This document shows, piece after piece, positions 17,041-25,972 of a stretch of 64,000 nucleotides of DNA. Source of the DNA: UBA1413 sp037447215 (GTDB taxonomy: Bacteria; Bacteroidota; Bacteroidia; Bacteroidales; Prolixibacteraceae). The translations under genes were made by a program, and so were the position numbers. Positions within the stretch are counted from its first letter, which is position 1, and every line of letters begins with the position of its first letter. Where the stretch lies: positions 103,877 through 167,876 of the forward strand of contig JBBIHB010000002.1 in the NCBI GenBank assembly GCA_037447215.1. Direction: 5' to 3'. Under the pieces are notes generated by a model. That model searched no databases, was not told where the DNA came from, and saw nothing but the letters and a program-made list of their open reading frames with translations.

Positions 17041-17664
17041 TTAAAAAAAGTTCCCTTTCCAGGAATCAAATACCGAGCGATGGATTATTCTATACCGGCG
17101 TTTATAAATCTGGTTGTAGTGCGCACTATGATGAATAACCACATCGCCTGCAGCAAGGGTTTCCTCAATGGTTTTTTTGTCGGCAGCCTGACCGGGCATA
17201 CCGGGATATTTTTTTTCGATATAAGCCAACACCTTTTCCCATATTTTCTTAAAATCTTCAATATCAGGATTCCGGGCCAGAGGGGCACTTTTAACCATAG
17301 CCAGCAACAGGGAATCACGTGGAATGGTTCCATTTTTAACCAGAAGCAGGTTTATCCTGATAAAATCGTGCTGAATTCCGACAGGCTGAAATTTCAAGGT
17401 ATCGGGCCAATCCTCGTGGACAAGTTCCCGGTTTAAAAATATCCCGGCTTTGGTGGTATCCGGTATCAGGTGATCGGGCCCGTATGCATCCTGAAAAAAG
17501 CTTTTATATACATCGGTCAGCCTTGACTCTGGATACAGGGCAAGTTCAGAATCGACAAATTCAGCAATCCGGGGATCGGAATTTGAACAGGATACAAAGA
17601 TCAAGAATGCCAAACTTGTAATCATCAGATACATTTTACAGAAAAATGACTCTTTTAATTGCAT
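17041..17664 (-). CDS. Lipoprotein of unknown function
   Basis: 207 residues with a lipoprotein signal peptide (lipobox FVSC, Cys26; a start at Met11 would also give a good signal). The mature part is helical with a notable conserved-looking segment DVYKSFFQDAYGPDHLIPDT (residues ~50-70) and a C-terminal HHSAHYNQIYKRRYRIIHR rich in His and basic residues. I do not recognise the family. His/Asp clusters could bind metal or phosphate, which is a guess. It has its own consensus promoter and is monocistronic as far as can be seen. Confidence 0.7.
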   Translation of the reverse strand: MQLKESFFCKMYLMITSLAFLIFVSCSNSDPRIAEFVDSELALYPESRLTDVYKSFFQDAYGPDHLIPDTTKAGIFLNRELVHEDWPDTLKFQPVGIQHDFIRINLLLVKNGTIPRDSLLLAMVKSAPLARNPDIEDFKKIWEKVLAYIEKKYPGMPGQAADKKTIEETLAAGDVVIHHSAHYNQIYKRRYRIIHRSVFDSWKGNFF

Positions 17665-17683
17665 AAGTATAATTTGATATCAA

Positions 17684-17713
17684 CAAATTTATGAATTTTG
17701 AGATTGGAATCAA
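17684..17713 (-). promoter_or_regulatory. Bacteroidota-type promoter of the lipoprotein gene
   Basis: On the minus strand TTG (17713-17711), 19 bases, TAAATTTG (17691-17684). Transcription should start near 17677, about 13 bases before the ATG at 17664. Confidence 0.65.
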
Positions 17714-18139
17714 TTAAAAATCCCGGCTGAAAAAAACCGGAACCTGAGATTATCATTTGACAACAGGTTTATCCTGTGGAATTAAGTATTATTCCGGCAA
17801 TTGCTCCTAAGATTGCTGAGTAAACCTCGTTTTCGAAGGTGTCAACCAAGAGCATAGCCGGAAAATTGAGGTTCCAGAAAGCAAGAAAATATAAATCCTT
17901 AGTTAATAGTTTTTATTGGTTAAATTTCAAAATATCAGAACAAAAACAATCTTAAAACCAGGTTTTTTCCCGGAAATTACCGAAATACGAAAAATGAAAT
18001 TTTTTATTTGGGTGCAGCTGAATTCTGAAGAATTTCAGATGCAATGGATTAGAATATCCCATTATAGCAGACCCATGAAGGTTTACGGTTTTTGTAGTAT
18101 AGACCTGGATTCCTGCCTATCCAGGAATGATTTAAAACA
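17714..18139. other. Intergenic stretch without a convincing gene
   Basis: About 425 AT-rich bases between the lipoprotein promoter and the end of the GH16 gene. An 80-codon plus-strand frame (17916-18158) lacks a ribosome-binding site, has no recognisable motif and runs into the GH16 gene, so it is not called. A 7-bp inverted repeat ATTCCTG/CAGGAAT near 18110-18129 could be a weak terminator for the GH16 gene, without a clear U-tract. Confidence 0.45.
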
Positions 18140-18970
18140 TTATTCTATTTGCCTATAAACCTTTACATAGTCGATGTAGTATTTCTGCGGAAAAATATTG
18201 TTGTCAATACCTTTTTGTCCACCCCAGCCACCGCCAATGGCCAGGTTCAGTATCAGGTAATGCGGTTTATCGAAAGGCCATACATCTGGCCCTGTTCTTT
18301 CATTCTCAAAGACGAAATAGCGCTCGTCATCATAATAAAACTCCATACGATCCTCATACCATTCCACTGCATACACATGAAAATTGTCCCATGGTTTTTC
18401 AGCTTTAATGCTGTTACCTTTTGCTGTTCCGATGGAGTGATTATAGGCTTTGGTATGGACATTGGCATGAATAACCTGCGGATCGTAACCCACGTTTTCC
18501 ATAATATCTATCTCGCCACAGGCAGGCCAGCGGGTTCCTTCGAGGTGACTATTGCCCAGCAGCCAGATTGCAGGCCATGTTCCCACTCCTGTTGGCAGCT
18601 TTGCCCTGACTTCGATACGTCCGTACAATATGCTTTTTTTACCGTAAGTATTCAAACTGGCCGAGGTGATGGGTTTTCCCTCCCAGTTGTCTTTTCTTGC
18701 CTCGATGATCAGATGTCCATTTTCCACCCGGGCATTTTCAAGCCTCTTGTATGTGTAGTACTGTGCTTCGCTGTTACGGATGTAGCCTACCTCATAATCC
18801 CATTTCTCGAAATCAGGTAAGCCATCAACATCGAAATTATCTTCCCATACCAAAACCCATTCGGCCTTTTTTTCCCCATCGTGGTTTGGAATTTCTGACC
18901 GGAATGAAGCAACAGCATCACTAAATAAAAAAGCCGCTAACAGGCCAAACCAATAAGACAAACGTATCAT
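18140..18970 (-). CDS. GH16 endo-beta-glucanase (laminarinase-like)
   Basis: 276 residues: a Sec signal peptide (cleavage near DAVAS, residue ~22) followed directly by a single GH16 beta-jelly-roll. The active site EIDIME is complete (Glu153 nucleophile, Asp155, Glu158 acid/base), with the Met bulge typical of laminarinase-type enzymes rather than lichenases or kappa-carrageenases. Other conserved parts are WEDNFDVDGLPDFEKWDYE, YGRIEVRAKLP, GTWPAIWLLG and HYLILNLAIGGGWGG. It should hydrolyse beta-1,3(1,4)-glucans outside the cytoplasm. It lies 35 bases after the beta-helix gene in the same direction and may be the last gene of that operon. Confidence 0.93.
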   Translation of the reverse strand: MIRLSYWFGLLAAFLFSDAVASFRSEIPNHDGEKKAEWVLVWEDNFDVDGLPDFEKWDYEVGYIRNSEAQYYTYKRLENARVENGHLIIEARKDNWEGKPITSASLNTYGKKSILYGRIEVRAKLPTGVGTWPAIWLLGNSHLEGTRWPACGEIDIMENVGYDPQVIHANVHTKAYNHSIGTAKGNSIKAEKPWDNFHVYAVEWYEDRMEFYYDDERYFVFENERTGPDVWPFDKPHYLILNLAIGGGWGGQKGIDNNIFPQKYYIDYVKVYRQIE

Positions 18971-19005
18971 AAACTGAATTTTTTATTGTAATCAAAATGG
19001 TAAAA

Positions 19006-20967
19006 TTAATGAATCTTCACTATCATCAAATTATATATATCATCGAAATTATTTCGGAACCCTGCTTTTCTATATGTTTCAGGGATAATCATTTGGTAAT
19101 CACCAAATGGGTGAACCTGATTTCCATTTTTTGTTATCCATGATAAATCTTCGGTTCTTATCCGGTTATATACATGAAGTACATCATGCTTTACATTATC
19201 GGCAAAAAACTGGTTAACTGAACATTCAACAATGCCGGTTGCGTCGAAATATTGCTGGTAAACTGCATTGAAATTCTCTTTTGGTGTTGTTCCGTGTTCA
19301 CCGTTAGGACCTGAGAATAATACCTGTTTTGCAACAAATGTATTTCCGGATACATTGATATCTGAGCATAGCGGAAAACTGATTTTCTGATGATCCTCAT
19401 CAATAAAAATATTATTCCTGATCCCGATACCACCGGCCATGTGGTGGTGTACCGGAACAATGGTATTTACTGCCAGGTTGTTTTCCATGATGCAGTTTGT
19501 CGAAAGCTCATCGAAATAATAGGTCCATCCTTCGGTTTTATTTCCTGATGGAGCCAGTACAGCATTGAACCGATATATCGAAGAATCGCTGCCAAAACTA
19601 TAAATTGCACCCCCATCCACCATCATCTGCTTAAAGTTGTAGATTAGGTTGTATTCGGCTATCGACCTGTTGCCCAAACCATTGATGGCGCAATAGGGAA
19701 TATTATACAGTTCGCAATGGGATATCAAAAGGCGGCTGCCATTTCCGTAAACACCAACCGAACCGAAATATAGTTTCCCGGTGTCGTGTATCCCACTGCG
19801 CTGAATGCTTATCTTATCTCCGTTCATATATACCCCTGAAGCTCCTGTAAATGAAAAACTACAATCTTCGATGTCGATATTATTTCCCTTCACCTTAACT
19901 GCCCATCCGGCAACATTTTTTACCTGAATATTTTTCAGGGTCAGATTGTCTGCATTATTGACCAGGATTGCCCCTGTAATATCGAGGGTACCATAGCCGG
20001 TATTGGAAATGGGTGCTCCGGAACATGCAAAACTTAGGTTTTCAAGTTTGACCCCATTACAGTATTTATCAATTTTAGCGAGAAAGTTTTGCGTAGGGAT
20101 CATAGCTTTCAATTCGTTTGTTTTTTCGTAGGGCATTGGCCAGTAAAAAATTTTCCGGTTGGTGCGGTCAACATACCATTGGCCAGGACGGGTCATACCT
20201 TCCTTAATGTTCCACACAATATACTGACGGGTTTTTTCGCCTGCCCATGAGGCATAAGCCCCTGCCGGATGGGTAGCGGGATAAGAAAAACGTAGGATGT
20301 GGTTCAAGGTGTCAATATCTGCCAATGCCACATAAGAATCATCCCATGCATGAAATACCGTAAGTTCGGCATTGTTCACATCGAGCCACAGACCAATATC
20401 TTCCTGCCTGTAAAGCAGGGTTGTCAGATCATCTCGGGTAGGTTTCTGCGACCAGCCGCCCTGTGAACTTTGCCATTGGTGAGGCCATTCGCTCCGATGG
20501 TAAAATGCCCCTGCTTCGGGCAAACGTGCCCTGTCGCGCAAGGTATCATTGATAATCAGTATCCGAAAGTCCAAATTATTACCCAATGCTTCCGGTATCT
20601 CTGTTTCGAGCCATTCGCCATTTTGTTTCCATCCACCGAAGGTAACACCGCCATACAAAACCGGAGGTTCTGCCTTTGCCGATTTGATAATTAAACCCGA
20701 ATCGACCGATGTCAGAGTGAATGAAACATTGTAATATTCGCCCGGTTCCACCCTGATTATGCCGAACTTCAGGCTGCGGTTTAATTCTATTGCCTTTTGC
20801 AACGTGGCAACCGGACTTTTCTGTGTGCCGGTGTTGTAGTCGTTTCCATCGGGCGAAACATAAACAGAAGGCCCGCTGCACGATATGGCTGAAAATACTG
20901 CTGCGATCAGGAAAAAGAAAAAATAAAAGTGCACTGAGGATTTTAATGCAATAATTATTTGTAACAT
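19006..20967 (-). CDS. Right-handed parallel beta-helix lipoprotein, probable polysaccharide-active enzyme
   Basis: 653 residues. The signal peptide ends in a lipobox-like AISC (Cys30), then YVSPDGNDYNTGTQKSPVAT, the start of a DUF1565/beta-helix domain found in lyases and glycosidases. Residues ~300-560 contain many short coils with N and G ladders (for example NNLAVNTIVPVHHHMAGG, EYNLIYNFKQMMVDGGAIYS). The DGGAIY-type string and the overall plan recall beta-helix glycoside hydrolases such as GH141, but no catalytic residues can be fixed by eye. It is 13 bases downstream of the isomerase-like gene and 35 bases upstream of GH16. Confidence 0.8.
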   Translation of the reverse strand: MLQIIIALKSSVHFYFFFFLIAAVFSAISCSGPSVYVSPDGNDYNTGTQKSPVATLQKAIELNRSLKFGIIRVEPGEYYNVSFTLTSVDSGLIIKSAKAEPPVLYGGVTFGGWKQNGEWLETEIPEALGNNLDFRILIINDTLRDRARLPEAGAFYHRSEWPHQWQSSQGGWSQKPTRDDLTTLLYRQEDIGLWLDVNNAELTVFHAWDDSYVALADIDTLNHILRFSYPATHPAGAYASWAGEKTRQYIVWNIKEGMTRPGQWYVDRTNRKIFYWPMPYEKTNELKAMIPTQNFLAKIDKYCNGVKLENLSFACSGAPISNTGYGTLDITGAILVNNADNLTLKNIQVKNVAGWAVKVKGNNIDIEDCSFSFTGASGVYMNGDKISIQRSGIHDTGKLYFGSVGVYGNGSRLLISHCELYNIPYCAINGLGNRSIAEYNLIYNFKQMMVDGGAIYSFGSDSSIYRFNAVLAPSGNKTEGWTYYFDELSTNCIMENNLAVNTIVPVHHHMAGGIGIRNNIFIDEDHQKISFPLCSDINVSGNTFVAKQVLFSGPNGEHGTTPKENFNAVYQQYFDATGIVECSVNQFFADNVKHDVLHVYNRIRTEDLSWITKNGNQVHPFGDYQMIIPETYRKAGFRNNFDDIYNLMIVKIH

Positions 20968-20980
20968 TTCCGGTTCCCGT

Positions 20981-21926
20981 TTAGATGGACAGATTTATAT
21001 CTCTGGCAAAACCACGGATATACCTGGCAGCCTGGTTATATTCCTCAGCCGTTTTAAGATGTTCGAGCATTAAGGGAATATTTTCGAGTTTTGCCACTTC
21101 GCTGAGATAAACTTTGTAATCGAGATAACCTGTTCCGGGTAAAACTTCGATAAGCTGAGGAAGATCGGTGCCTTCAATGATTGAAACATCTTTGGCATGA
21201 CAGCTTTTTATGTATTTCCCCAACTTTCGGAATGAGTCTTTTATCATATCACTGTTTTTGTATAATATCTGAGGACTTACCACCCAGTTTACGGGGTCGA
21301 GGTGAACAGCAAACCTTTCTCGTTCGATTGCTTTAATCAACTCCAGGTAATTATCAGCCGAATCTGGATATGTCCAGGGCNNNNNNNNNNAAAGCTTCGA
21401 GGGTATAATATGTATTTTTCGGTTTGACAGCATCTATAATTTTCCGCGTGGTTTCCACAATCAGGTCAAAAGTATCTTGCGTAAGGTTATCCGGATGTGG
21501 TCCTGCCCAATGTTTTACATTTCGCGAGCCACTTATGTTAACACAGCATTTTGAACCAATCCTTTCGGCCAGGTGGAGCGAAACAATATTTTTTTCCAAT
21601 GCTGCTTTGGCGGTAGTTTCATCAGGGCTGATGGGATTGCTCCACGCTCCCACTTCAGCAATAATAATATTGTTCCGTTCAGCTGCAAGTCTGTATGCAT
21701 CCACAAGCGAACCTTCGGCTTCCGGTCCAACAGGGCAATAGGCCGCTGTGTAGCCTGATTTTTTTAAAACTCTGACCCATTCGTCGGGATTGGCATATTT
21801 TTCAAAGAGGGGTGCACCTAAACGGATATTTTTTCCGGATGACCCAAAACTTTTCAGGTTCAATGGGTTAACCATCAGGCCAAAAGCGGCAGTATTAACT
21901 GTTTTTATAAAATTCCGGCGCTTCAT
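20981..21926 (-). CDS. Exported sugar isomerase/epimerase-like TIM-barrel protein, split by an assembly gap
   Basis: Start chosen at Met MKRRNFIKT (21926), which opens a Tat-type signal (RRNFIKTVNTAAFG). An in-frame upstream ATG at 21953 would add nine residues. The barrel reads through AERIGSKCCVNISGSRN and VKPKNTYYTLEA to the N run at 21381-21390, then resumes in a different frame at PWTYPDSADNYLELI and continues with FAVHLDPVNWVVSP, KSCHAKDVSI and LMLEHLKTAEEY. The frame mismatch shows that the ten Ns do not represent the true gap length; the two parts form one gene of about 310 codons. Metal-binding Glu/Asp/His positions are visible. It is first in the operon with the beta-helix and GH16 genes. 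Confidence 0.82.
21381..21390. other. Assembly gap (10 N)
   Basis: Ten undetermined bases inside the isomerase-like gene. Coding sequence on both sides is in different frames, so the gap size is nominal. Confidence 0.95.
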
Positions 21927-22023
21927 AACTCTATTGGTTTTCTGAGGCAGCAAGTTAATCAGAAATGGGGAAATACAATGCCAATACAGATGAACATTTC
22001 ATTCATTTTTGTGTCCTATTTGC

Positions 22024-22467
22024 ATGAAAACATTCGTATTTATATTGACATTAATAATTCCGGTTATGAGTTTACAAGCACAGGAACCTGAAAAGCAATT
22101 TCGTAAGTTGAATGCATTAGAGGAATATGTAATTTTAAAAAAGGGGACTGAAATGCCCTTTTCCGGCGAATACCATAAGCACAAGGAGAAAGGTTCCTTT
22201 GCCTGTAAACAATGCGGTGCACATTTATACCGTTCGGTAGATAAGTTTGACTCAGGTTGTGGCTGGCCTAGTTTCGACGATGAAATAAAAGGTGCAGTTC
22301 TGAGGGTACCCGATGCCGATGGCCGAAGAACTGAAATCGTTTGTGCCCAATGTAAAGGCCATTTAGGGCATGTGTTTCTGGGTGAGGGATTTACCCGCAA
22401 AAACACACGACATTGCGTGAATTCGGTTTCAATGCTTTTTATTCCCGATAAAAATACTGCGAAATAA
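22024..22467 (+). CDS. msrB: Secreted peptide-methionine (R)-S-oxide reductase
   Basis: Reduces methionine-R-sulfoxide in oxidised proteins. Start taken at Met KTFVFILTLIIPVMSLQAQ because it opens a clean Sec signal peptide; the upstream ATG at 22009 would precede it with Cys-containing residues. The mature domain has the structural zinc cysteines (CKQC and CAQC), the substrate motif GCGWPSF, GHLGHVF, and the catalytic Cys in TRHCVNSVSM. Extracytoplasmic MsrB proteins repair envelope proteins using thioredoxin-like partners. It is divergent from the isomerase-like gene, and convergent with the OB-fold lipoprotein gene. Confidence 0.93.
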   Translation: MKTFVFILTLIIPVMSLQAQEPEKQFRKLNALEEYVILKKGTEMPFSGEYHKHKEKGSFACKQCGAHLYRSVDKFDSGCGWPSFDDEIKGAVLRVPDADGRRTEIVCAQCKGHLGHVFLGEGFTRKNTRHCVNSVSMLFIPDKNTAK

Positions 22468-22469
22468 AA

Positions 22470-22503
22470 AGAGTCAACCGGCATGATTTGCCCGATCGAC
22501 TCT
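22470..22503 (-). terminator. Terminator after the OB-fold lipoprotein gene
   Basis: Outer arms AGAGTC/GACTCT with inner GGC/GCC pairs; on the minus strand the hairpin is followed by TTTTTATTT. It also sits just after the msrB stop, so it may serve both convergent genes. Confidence 0.6.
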
Positions 22504-22534
22504 CCCCAAAAATGCGGAATGTCGTTATTCTAAT

Positions 22535-23038
22535 TTATTCCGCACCTTCTTCTTCAGTTTCTACTCCTTCAGCTATCACTTCGAAGCCAAGCCCATCAAT
22601 ATAGTACCTTGGTACGAAAGTTTCGTCGGTATTAACTTCTACCACACCTTCAGCTTGTTCTGCCGTTGAATCAGCAGCAGCATCTTCTGAACATTCGTGT
22701 CCTCCGTCAACGGGAACCAATCGGAGAACCCCCACAATCTTGAGTTCGTCGCCTACATACTCTTGCTTGAAAGCTTCAATAACATCACCGGCCTCAACCC
22801 GGATGGAAACATCGTCGTTGGCACCCATCACGAAGCAACGCTGACCTCCATGTTTGCATACATGGGTAACCATGCCTTTAATTATGACTTCCTGATCGAC
22901 CAGGTCGGCAGCCGATGCCATTAATTCATCCACCGTCAGTATAGTTACGGTTTCCTCAGCTGTTTGTGTCTGATTTTGCCTGCTACCACAAGCAATAATA
23001 AAACCAGCTAAAACGATAATAAGGAATAACTTCTTCAT
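22535..23038 (-). CDS. OB-fold-like lipoprotein
   Basis: Start taken at Met KKLFLIIVLAGFIIACGS (23038), giving a 167-residue lipoprotein (lipobox IIAC, Cys17); the longer frame to 23119 overlaps the upstream gene. Residues ~35-95 form a strand-rich OB-like unit (QEVIIKGMVTHVCKHGGQRC, FVMGANDDVSIRVEAG) resembling nucleic-acid or haem-handling tRNA_anti-like domains, with a CKHGGQRC cysteine/histidine motif that may bind metal. The tail is very acidic (TEEEGAE). It follows the PepSY-TM gene by 20 bases, so the two probably act together in the envelope; the role is unknown. Confidence 0.7.
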   Translation of the reverse strand: MKKLFLIIVLAGFIIACGSRQNQTQTAEETVTILTVDELMASAADLVDQEVIIKGMVTHVCKHGGQRCFVMGANDDVSIRVEAGDVIEAFKQEYVGDELKIVGVLRLVPVDGGHECSEDAAADSTAEQAEGVVEVNTDETFVPRYYIDGLGFEVIAEGVETEEEGAE

Positions 23039-23058
23039 CTTTAATTTTTTATGCGAAT

Positions 23059-23610
23059 TTATATTAAGAAAATCATATATGCAAGCGGAACAACCATTCC
23101 GGCAAGAATCAACCACCAACCCCGGCGTTCAAAACCATTTTTGCCTTTCAGGATAAAAATCCCCGAAATGGTTACAAAAATCAGGATCACCATCATGGCA
23201 TCACTGAACCACTTCCATGAACGATGGGTGGCAACCCTGTGCAACATATTCATTTCGAAGAATATGGCACGCTTCTTCAAATATTCAAGCTCACCTTTGC
23301 CAGTTTCAGGGTCAATGATTATTTCCCCATTGTTTATAAACACTTTCAGGTTCCCATGTCGGGTTAAGTATGCCCTTTTATAAACTACAAAATCATCAAT
23401 GGCTTCGATGATTGGTTTAAGGGTTTTTTCATTGAATGGTGGCCCAGGAGGTAGTTCAACCTGAACATCCCTGGTTATAATCTTGAAATCGGGGTTAAAA
23501 TCGTTACGGTGGTTGAGTAAAATCCCTGAAATGGCATAAATCAGGGTGATTCCCACTATAAAATAACCAAAATCACGGTGCAATATTCTTAGCCATTTTC
23601 TGATTTTCAT
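23059..23610 (-). CDS. PepSY-associated transmembrane protein
   Basis: Start taken at MKIRKWLRILHRDFGYFIVG (23610), giving 183 residues. It has an N-terminal helix with a conserved LHRDFGYF, a periplasmic PepSY-like segment (GNLKVFINNGEIIIDPETGK), and two C-terminal helices with the conserved LHRVATHRSWKWFSD preceding the third helix. Histidines in these helices match the pattern of the PepSY-associated TM family, members of which serve in ferric-siderophore reduction or haem binding. The downstream lipoprotein is likely its partner. A reductase role in metal handling is an inference. Confidence 0.82.
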   Translation of the reverse strand: MKIRKWLRILHRDFGYFIVGITLIYAISGILLNHRNDFNPDFKIITRDVQVELPPGPPFNEKTLKPIIEAIDDFVVYKRAYLTRHGNLKVFINNGEIIIDPETGKGELEYLKKRAIFFEMNMLHRVATHRSWKWFSDAMMVILIFVTISGIFILKGKNGFERRGWWLILAGMVVPLAYMIFLI

Positions 23611-23721
23611 ACAGGTAGTTGAAATTTTGCTGCAAATATAGGTTATCAATTTCTCAGGTGTTTAAGAAAAGCTGTTATTTATATGTTAATTTTGAGGGAT
23701 TTAACTGATTTTTATCATAAA

Positions 23722-24441
23722 TTATTGAGTATTGATATATTTCACTAATTGAGGCAGGTTATATGCTTTTTTTATGGGGCATCTCCAATAGATCCGTGAT
23801 GTTTTATCGAACGACCAGGTGGGTTCTTCAAAGGTTTTTGAATAGGTTATGATATTTTTTTTGATGTTCCATCCGAAAAAAAGGGGTTCTGCATATTTTT
23901 TTGTGTTTATTACCGAATGGATTATCCCATGGTCAGCATTCAGATCATCGGCTAGCTTACAAAAATTGCTGTATCCGTTTTTCCAGGGACGGGAATAAAA
24001 GTAAATCTGGATATGTATTTCGCTTTCAAGGCTATTCGGATCAATCCAAGTTTTCCCCTTATCATGGCTGGCTGTAATTTTAATATCCCTGAGTGAAATT
24101 ATCCGTTCGTAATTTTCCTTACGGGTTGGTGTCGATGATTTCACTTCGGCTTTCTGGTTCCGGTTACCAATTATAAAATCCCATCCCGGATCTGGTTCTT
24201 TAAAATTATCGGAGCGTATTTCATCGTAGTCGGTAATATTAGAATTGCAATGTAGCTTCAGCCATTCGAGCATTGCATTTTTTGCCAGGTCGCCCATAAA
24301 AATATTATCGAGCAATTCAACCGGTGACCGGTTATACATCATGGTGGTATGGGTATGGCTGTACTTTTTTATGGTATTTGCGGCTGTTTTTTCTATAACC
24401 TGCTCACTCACTGGCAATTTTAAAACATCATTGATAGTCAT
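23722..24441 (-). CDS. Putative PD-(D/E)XK restriction endonuclease
   Basis: 239 residues. No family is recognised by sequence as a whole, but residues 86-103 show GWDF...AEVKSS: Asp88, ten residues, Glu99-Val-Lys101, the classic metal-binding signature of PD-(D/E)XK nucleases, within a strand-turn-strand pattern. Its ATG overlaps the stop of the DNA methyltransferase gene by four bases (ATGA), implying translational coupling and that it is the restriction partner. It is thus probably a Type II enzyme of unknown specificity. Confidence 0.72.
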   Translation of the reverse strand: MTINDVLKLPVSEQVIEKTAANTIKKYSHTHTTMMYNRSPVELLDNIFMGDLAKNAMLEWLKLHCNSNITDYDEIRSDNFKEPDPGWDFIIGNRNQKAEVKSSTPTRKENYERIISLRDIKITASHDKGKTWIDPNSLESEIHIQIYFYSRPWKNGYSNFCKLADDLNADHGIIHSVINTKKYAEPLFFGWNIKKNIITYSKTFEEPTWSFDKTSRIYWRCPIKKAYNLPQLVKYINTQ

Positions 24442-25877
24442 ATACCTGTCTGATAAAAATGATGGTTTAACCTTAAATCTTCTTTGGTCAGGACTTCCAT
24501 ATACTTTTCCATTTCCGGATAATCAATATATTTTCCACTAGAGATGGCAAGTTCCATATAAATAAAGGCACCGCCGCCATTCCATCCTAAAATTTTGGAT
24601 ACCCCACCCTGTTCACCTTCGAGTACCATCTTCATGCGGGCAACCGAAACATCCTCAATGTAGTCCATCTGCTCCACACCAATAAATTTTCGTTTCATTT
24701 TATGTGCAACAGCTGTTGTGGTGCCACTGCCAAGGAAAAAATCGAGCACATAATCGTTCTCATTTGAGGCCAGTTCAATTATCCGTTTCATTAATTTTTC
24801 AGGTTTCGGCGTAGCAAAGCGGTAATCTCCGAATAGTTTGATGATCTCGCTCCTTGAAACCTGATTGTGACCGGCTTCTTCGTAATTCCAGATACTTTTT
24901 GCCACCGAACCCTGTTTTACTTCGCTGAGAAACTGTTTTAACTGAGGTTTCGAATCGCCTTTCGGGCCAAACCAAATGCGGTTATCGGCCAGTTTTTTCA
25001 GGTAATTCTCCTTAGACGTCTGCCAGCAACTCCCTTTTGGCGGATAGACCACTTTCCCTGAAGGAGTTTCTATGGGATAATCGTAATCGGCCGAATAAGT
25101 TTTTACTGAAAACCCTCCCGATTTCCATGGGCCCCGCTGGTCATTGTCCGGGTTTTTATACCGGTTATTCATAGCCTCTGACCGGGGAAGAAGGTTGGGT
25201 TTAAAAAATGGCTTGTTTTTGGCAAACACCAGTATATGATCATGGACATCACTGAAATACTTTGCATCATTGGCAGGTGAATATTTCTTCTGCCATATGA
25301 AATTGATCACAAAATTTTCGCGGCCAAATATCTCATCGCAAAGGACTTTCAGGTAATGGCTTTCTTTATCATCAATGTTTATCCAGATTGAACCATCGTT
25401 GCTCAGTAATTCCCGGGCAATTTCAATCCGGTTTTTCATAAAAGTGAGCCATGTGGAAGAATTAAACGAATCGTGGTAATTGAATCCATTGTTTCCTGTA
25501 TTATATGGGGGGTCGATATAAATAAGCTTTATCTGGCCTTTAAAACGTTGGCGGAGCGAATATAGGGCCAACAGGTTGTTGCCTTTGATAATAAAATTAT
25601 CTTGGTCCGAAAAACCTGTAACGGGCTTGTCACCCTCAGGTGAGATGTTACGGAAGTGGTAAAATGCTTTAGGTGATAATAATTTTGCAATTTCCTCCGG
25701 ATAATCCAATTCGCTCATCATCTTCAAAGACTGTTTTGCATCTTCACGGGTTTGTCCGCTTTCGATTACAAAATCCCTGTATGGCCACCAGAGAATGATC
25801 CCTTTCACCTCAGTTGGGGGGTTTTCTTTTCCCGTAGTACCGATCAAAGCATTATTATCATCATAAAAATCTTGCAT
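24438..25877 (-). CDS. Site-specific DNA adenine methyltransferase (beta class)
   Basis: 479 residues. Motif IV DPPYNTG lies near residue 121 and the S-adenosylmethionine motif FFLGSGTTTAVA near 385, giving the beta-class motif order used by many Type II and Type III methylases. The target-recognition region lies between. The N-terminal 100 residues (YRDFVIESGQTREDAKQSL, then FIIKGNNLLALYSL) resemble the Type III Mod N-terminus, but the protein is about 150 residues shorter and the partner is a small nuclease rather than a Res helicase. It should protect host DNA as part of a two-gene system. Confidence 0.88.
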   Translation of the reverse strand: MQDFYDDNNALIGTTGKENPPTEVKGIILWWPYRDFVIESGQTREDAKQSLKMMSELDYPEEIAKLLSPKAFYHFRNISPEGDKPVTGFSDQDNFIIKGNNLLALYSLRQRFKGQIKLIYIDPPYNTGNNGFNYHDSFNSSTWLTFMKNRIEIARELLSNDGSIWINIDDKESHYLKVLCDEIFGRENFVINFIWQKKYSPANDAKYFSDVHDHILVFAKNKPFFKPNLLPRSEAMNNRYKNPDNDQRGPWKSGGFSVKTYSADYDYPIETPSGKVVYPPKGSCWQTSKENYLKKLADNRIWFGPKGDSKPQLKQFLSEVKQGSVAKSIWNYEEAGHNQVSRSEIIKLFGDYRFATPKPEKLMKRIIELASNENDYVLDFFLGSGTTTAVAHKMKRKFIGVEQMDYIEDVSVARMKMVLEGEQGGVSKILGWNGGGAFIYMELAISSGKYIDYPEMEKYMEVLTKEDLRLNHHFYQTGI

Positions 25878-25972
25878 AGCAGGTTACTTTTGAGGTCAAT
25901 TTTACAAAAAAAACAGAGGTTTGAACATCCAACCCCTGCTTTTTCAGAATATTAATAACCCTTTAGCCAACG

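Noticed and set aside
17916..18158. 80-codon plus-strand frame
   Set aside because: No start signals, no motif, and it runs into the end of the GH16 gene.
24438..25877. Calling the methylase a classical Type III Mod
   Set aside because: It is shorter than Mod proteins and its partner lacks helicase motifs, so only a beta-class adenine methylase is claimed.
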